Origin: JAJPJX01 sp964568355
Lineage (GTDB): Bacteria; Acidobacteriota; Terriglobia; Bryobacterales; Bryobacteraceae
Reading direction: 5' to 3'
NCBI GenBank assembly: GCA_964568355.1
Contig: CAZMRK010000727.1
Coordinates: 1 to 17,552, forward strand
DNA length: 17,552 nucleotides
This document shows positions 14,784 through 17,552 of this stretch, piece after piece (within the stretch, counting starts at the first letter, position 1; every line of letters starts with the position of its first letter). Made by a program: the position numbers and the translations under genes. The notes under the pieces were generated by a model. That model was not told the origin of the DNA, searched no databases, and saw nothing but the letters and a program-made list of their open reading frames with translations.

Positions 14784-15059
14784 AGCGATTCCCGCATTTC
14801 CCGTTCAGCCGTCATTCGGGCTTGAGCCGTTCCGGCAGGCGATAGAGTTCTCCAGTGACTCCGAAGGCGGCGGCGCGAGCCGCACGCCAATATCGCGAGA
14901 ATAGGTCGCCAATCGCGCCTTTGTCGCCCTGCTGCGCCAGTTGTACCAACTCTCGATCCGCCCATTCCCTCATCTCATTCACTATGTGCGATTTTCGATG
15001 AGGTTTGTTCGCAGGATACCTGTGTAGTGCGATAGCGCGGATGAGCGGTCTTAGATCCG
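14784..15059. other. Region between reductase and GT-C gene holding only the sigma remnant
   Basis: Apart from the truncated sigma factor (14812-14973, minus), this stretch has no gene. The 86 bases between the remnant's start (14973) and the GTG of the membrane protein (15060) probably still hold promoter elements, but I cannot point to a convincing one. No tRNA-like or terminator-like structure stands out. Confidence 0.5.
14812..14973 (-). pseudogene. Truncated ECF sigma factor (N-terminal remnant)
   Basis: The 53-residue frame MREWADRELVQLAQQGDKGAIGDLFSRYW... (given to residue 29) matches the first 40 or so residues of an ECF sigma-70 factor, region 2.1-2.2: an (R/E)LV..AQ.GD..A...LF.RYW pattern, then AAFGVTGE. 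A functional factor would continue with region 2.3-2.4 (a D/E-rich EDxVQE helix) and region 4, about 170-200 residues in all. Here the chain ends after RLPERLKPE at a TGA. The stop lies 28 bases from the convergent stop of the reductase gene, so the missing part appears to have been deleted or replaced by the sequence carrying that gene. It cannot work as a sigma factor. Other frames nearby show no continuation. Confidence 0.55.
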
Positions 15060-16505
15060 GTGGGCAGGCTGTGGGGCTGGTTATCCAGGAGAGCCTTTGG
15101 GCTGGCAGCAACCGGTGGAATCGCTGCCTGGTTTTTGGCTTTTGCGCATGACGGTCTAGGTGCTGCGCTTTCCGGCGACGACCTGATGAATCTCTACAAA
15201 TATGTGGAGAAACCCTCGGGAGCACTGGTGCTCGATCCGTTGCGGTTTTGGTCTACGGCTTACCGGCCATTGGGCGCGTGGTTTTATGTGCCGATCTATC
15301 GGATCTTCGGCCTGAATTCGCTGCCTTACCGGCTCGTGTGTTTCGCTCTGCTGGGATGCAATCTGCTGCTGCTCTACCGGTTGATTCTCGGCCTTACCGG
15401 ATTACGGGAGGTGGCACTGGTAGCCACGTTTCTGGGCAGCTACCACGCGTGGTTTATCGATTTGTATTATAGCGCCGGCACGATTTATGAGCTTCTTTGC
15501 TACGGGCTGTATCTGGGCGCGCTGCTGCTTTATATGCGAGCGCGTTCACGCGGCCGGGCGTTGACTGGTTGGGAACTAGCAGGCGTGGCCGGTCTATATG
15601 TGCTGGCGCTCGATGCCAAGGAGATGGCGGTGAGCTTCCCCGTAGTGCTGGCGGCGTATGAATGCCTGTTTCCCGGCAGGCCGGGGCGCACGTGGCTCGC
15701 GCGGGTGACGCGCGACGCGCCGGCTGTTTGGATCACCACCGCAATCACAGCGGTGTACATCGCGGGGAAGCTGACGGGACCGGACAGCCTCGCCTTAGTT
15801 CCTTCGTATACCCCACACTTCTCCGCGGGACGCTATCTGGATGCGTTTCATCTTTATCTCAATCCGCTCTTTTACCAGGAGAACCGGTTTCACGATTCGA
15901 ATACGGTCCAACTCGTGCTTGCGATGCTGCTGTTGGGACTATGGAGGCGGTCGCGCGTCCTGCTGTTGGCCTGGTGGTGGCTGCTGGTCACGCTGCTGCC
16001 GGTGGCATTTATCGGGCACTATGCGGCGTTTTTCGAGTATCTGCCTTGCGTGGGATGGGTGCTCTACCTGGGATCGGCATTGGTCGCAATCCGGCGCTGG
16101 CTGGTGGGGCTGGCGCGCGCCTCGCCAATGTGGGTGCGCGTCTCGCAGGCACTGCTGATGACAGGCCTGGCGGCCTTCGTGGCTCCGCAACACATCCGCG
16201 AGACGCGCCGGACACTCGCACTGTATCAAAGTGTGCAGCCTCCTTCCCGCGAAGTGGTGGACGTCCTGACGAATCTGCAACCGAAGTTGCGGCGAGGCGG
16301 CAAAGTGCTATTCGTCGACGATCCGTGTCCCCGGGATTCGTACTTTCTGGTGTTCGTGACACGCCTGTTTTACGACGATCTGACAGTTCAGGTGGACCGG
16401 GCGAAGATTACGCCGGTGCTTCCGGCGGAGTATCGGCGCTATGACAGCATATTCCGGTTTGGTGACGGTGGTCTCAAGCGTTTGACCCGCCGGGGCGAGC
16501 CGTGA
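15060..16505 (+). CDS. Polytopic membrane protein, GT-C glycosyltransferase-like
   Basis: This 481-residue protein has about ten membrane segments, including 13-30, 90-110, 117-135, 140-160, 172-200, 225-243, 288-300, 302-322, 327-350 and 365-382. The first external loop carries SGDDLMN (38-44). Paired acidic residues there are typical of GT-C enzymes, which use lipid-linked sugars outside the membrane. A later LDAKEMAVSFPVVL (184-197) resembles the KE..v..P segment of the PMT/TMTC-like group. The C-terminal 80 residues are soluble (FVDDPCPRDSYFLVF). It may glycosylate an exported protein or polymer, but no substrate is evident. The start is GTG 15060: an in-frame TGA lies at 15042-15044 and the next in-frame ATG is 42 codons later, past the first membrane segment. 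No strong ribosome binding site is seen. Confidence 0.7.
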   Translation: MGRLWGWLSRRAFGLAATGGIAAWFLAFAHDGLGAALSGDDLMNLYKYVEKPSGALVLDPLRFWSTAYRPLGAWFYVPIYRIFGLNSLPYRLVCFALLGCNLLLLYRLILGLTGLREVALVATFLGSYHAWFIDLYYSAGTIYELLCYGLYLGALLLYMRARSRGRALTGWELAGVAGLYVLALDAKEMAVSFPVVLAAYECLFPGRPGRTWLARVTRDAPAVWITTAITAVYIAGKLTGPDSLALVPSYTPHFSAGRYLDAFHLYLNPLFYQENRFHDSNTVQLVLAMLLLGLWRRSRVLLLAWWWLLVTLLPVAFIGHYAAFFEYLPCVGWVLYLGSALVAIRRWLVGLARASPMWVRVSQALLMTGLAAFVAPQHIRETRRTLALYQSVQPPSREVVDVLTNLQPKLRRGGKVLFVDDPCPRDSYFLVFVTRLFYDDLTVQVDRAKITPVLPAEYRRYDSIFRFGDGGLKRLTRRGEP

Positions 16506-16560
16506 AGTATAGTGCTTAGCAGAGGGCCGATGTGAGTTCGCCCCCAGGCCGAGAACTGTC

Positions 16561-17552
16561 ATGAACCGAAGAGCGTTTGTCCGGATGATGGGAGCGGCAG
16601 GCGCCCTCCACTCCAAGGCCGGCGCAGCGACGACGCCGGTCGGCATTGTACAGGAGTCTTCTGCCGGGCCGGTGGGGTGGGCCCTGCGAGAGCTGGAAGG
16701 CGCGCTCAGCGCGCACGGCGTGAAAGTGCGCCGGTACAGGCGGAAGCGGGACGTGCCCGCGGGCACGCTTCTGATTGTGACGCGGCCGGGAAACGGCGCG
16801 GCGGAGAGCCTGGCGATCGGAAGCGAGGATGCCGGGGCGCAGATCGTCGCTTCCGGAGCAGACAGCCGCGGGTTGACTTACGCGGTGTTGGAACTGGCCG
16901 ACCGGGTGCGGCACGCCGAGGATCCGGTGGCCGCCCTGCGCGGAGCGAACCGGCGGGAGCAGCCCGCTGTGCGCATCCGCAGCATCGCGCGCCTGTTCAC
17001 CAGCGAGGTGCACGACAAGCCGTGGTTCTATGACCGCGAGATGTGGCCGCGATATCTTGACCTGCTGGCGACGAACCGTTTCAATCGCTTCAACCTGAGC
17101 TTCGGAATTGGCTACGACTTTCTGCAAAACGTTACGGATGCCTATTTTCTATTTGCTTATCCGTTTCTGCTGGCCGTACCTGGTTACCAGGTGAAGGCGG
17201 CGCCGCTCGCCGACGCGGAACGCGAGCGCAACCTGGCCATGCTGCGATCGATTAGCGAGCAGACCTCGGCCAGGGGCATGGAGTTTCAACTGGGGTTATG
17301 GATGCATGGCTACCGGTGGCTCAATAGCCCGCATCCGAACTACACCATCGAGGGGCTGAACGCCGAAAACCATGGGCCGTATTGCCGGGATGCGGTGCGG
17401 CTGCTGCTACAGCAATGTCCGGCGATCAGCGGCATCACCTTCCGGATCCATGGGGAAAGCGGCGTGGAGGAAGGAAGCTTTGACTTCTGGAAGACGGTCT
17501 TCGAAGGCGTGGCCACGTGCGGGCGCAAGGTCGAGATCGATATGCACGCCAA
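16561..17552 (+). CDS. Tat-exported glycosidase-like protein (3' end outside window)
   Basis: The frame is open from ATG 16561 to the right edge, giving 330 visible residues. MNRRAFVRMMGAAGALHSKAGAA is a short Tat-type leader (NRRAFVR). Residues 25-125 form an alpha/beta domain (TLLIVTRPGN, GAQIVASGADSRGLTYAVLE, LADRVRH), like the non-catalytic N-terminal domain shared by GH20, GH67 and related glycosidases. From residue 137 a (beta/alpha)8-type barrel begins: RIRSIARLFTSEV, MWPRYLDLLATNRFNRFNLS, GMEFQLGLWMHGYRW, then GITFRIHGESGVEEG (291-305). E299 is a possible catalytic acid. The family cannot be fixed without the rest; a GH67-like (alpha-glucuronidase-type) enzyme is one option. It starts 55 bases after the membrane protein gene, with only a weak GAGA before the ATG. 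Confidence 0.75.
   Translation, partial: MNRRAFVRMMGAAGALHSKAGAATTPVGIVQESSAGPVGWALRELEGALSAHGVKVRRYRRKRDVPAGTLLIVTRPGNGAAESLAIGSEDAGAQIVASGADSRGLTYAVLELADRVRHAEDPVAALRGANRREQPAVRIRSIARLFTSEVHDKPWFYDREMWPRYLDLLATNRFNRFNLSFGIGYDFLQNVTDAYFLFAYPFLLAVPGYQVKAAPLADAERERNLAMLRSISEQTSARGMEFQLGLWMHGYRWLNSPHPNYTIEGLNAENHGPYCRDAVRLLLQQCPAISGITFRIHGESGVEEGSFDFWKTVFEGVATCGRKVEIDMHA

Overview
The window looks like chromosomal DNA of a GC-rich, Gram-negative soil bacterium, most likely an Acidobacteriota of the Bryobacterales/Solibacter type. This is inferred from gene content, not from a search. The clues are a DUF1549/DUF1553 cytochrome gene paired with a DUF1501 gene (shared mainly by Planctomycetota and Solibacter-like acidobacteria), several large exported carbohydrate-active proteins, Tat-type and lipoprotein leaders, an outer-membrane barrel with a C-terminal Phe, and short palindromic intergenic repeats.

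Layout. 2-361 (+) is the 3' end of an unrecognised gene. 454-2166 (-) encodes a HAD phosphatase fused to a HerA/DUF87-type ATPase. 2262-2350 is a REPIN-like repeat. 2361-3263 (-) is a probable outer-membrane beta-barrel preceded by a long structured leader. 3783-6175 (-) is a three-gene envelope cluster: a lipoprotein with a TrbI/VirB10-like barrel and glycine zipper, a lipoprotein with two Cys-paired beta modules, and an OmpA-type peptidoglycan-binding protein. 6303-10614 (-) is a two-gene operon: a secreted protein with DUF1549, DUF1553 and two PSCyt1 modules, then a Tat-exported DUF1501 protein. From a divergent intergenic region at 10615-10704 the + strand carries a 1002-residue secreted glycoside-hydrolase-like protein, a second repeat, and a lipoprotein-type aldo/keto reductase. 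A truncated ECF sigma factor lies at 14812-14973 (-). A GT-C-like polytopic membrane protein (15060-16505) and a Tat-exported glycosidase-like protein running off the right edge (16561-17552) complete the window.

How it fits together. The right half (6303 onward) looks like an exported module for handling complex carbohydrate: haem-bearing and DUF1501 proteins, two large glycosidase-like proteins and a membrane-anchored reductase. Its substrate cannot be read from the sequence. The left half is envelope structure plus a cytosolic phosphatase-ATPase fusion of unknown role. I see no tRNA, rRNA, CRISPR array, insertion sequence, phage gene or complete defence system.

The most unusual items are the stand-alone VirB10-like lipoprotein, the phosphatase-ATPase fusion, the REPIN-like elements with GTAG/CTAC ends, the possible three-way-junction leader, and the truncated sigma factor abutting the reductase gene. 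I cannot demonstrate a new system from sequence alone.
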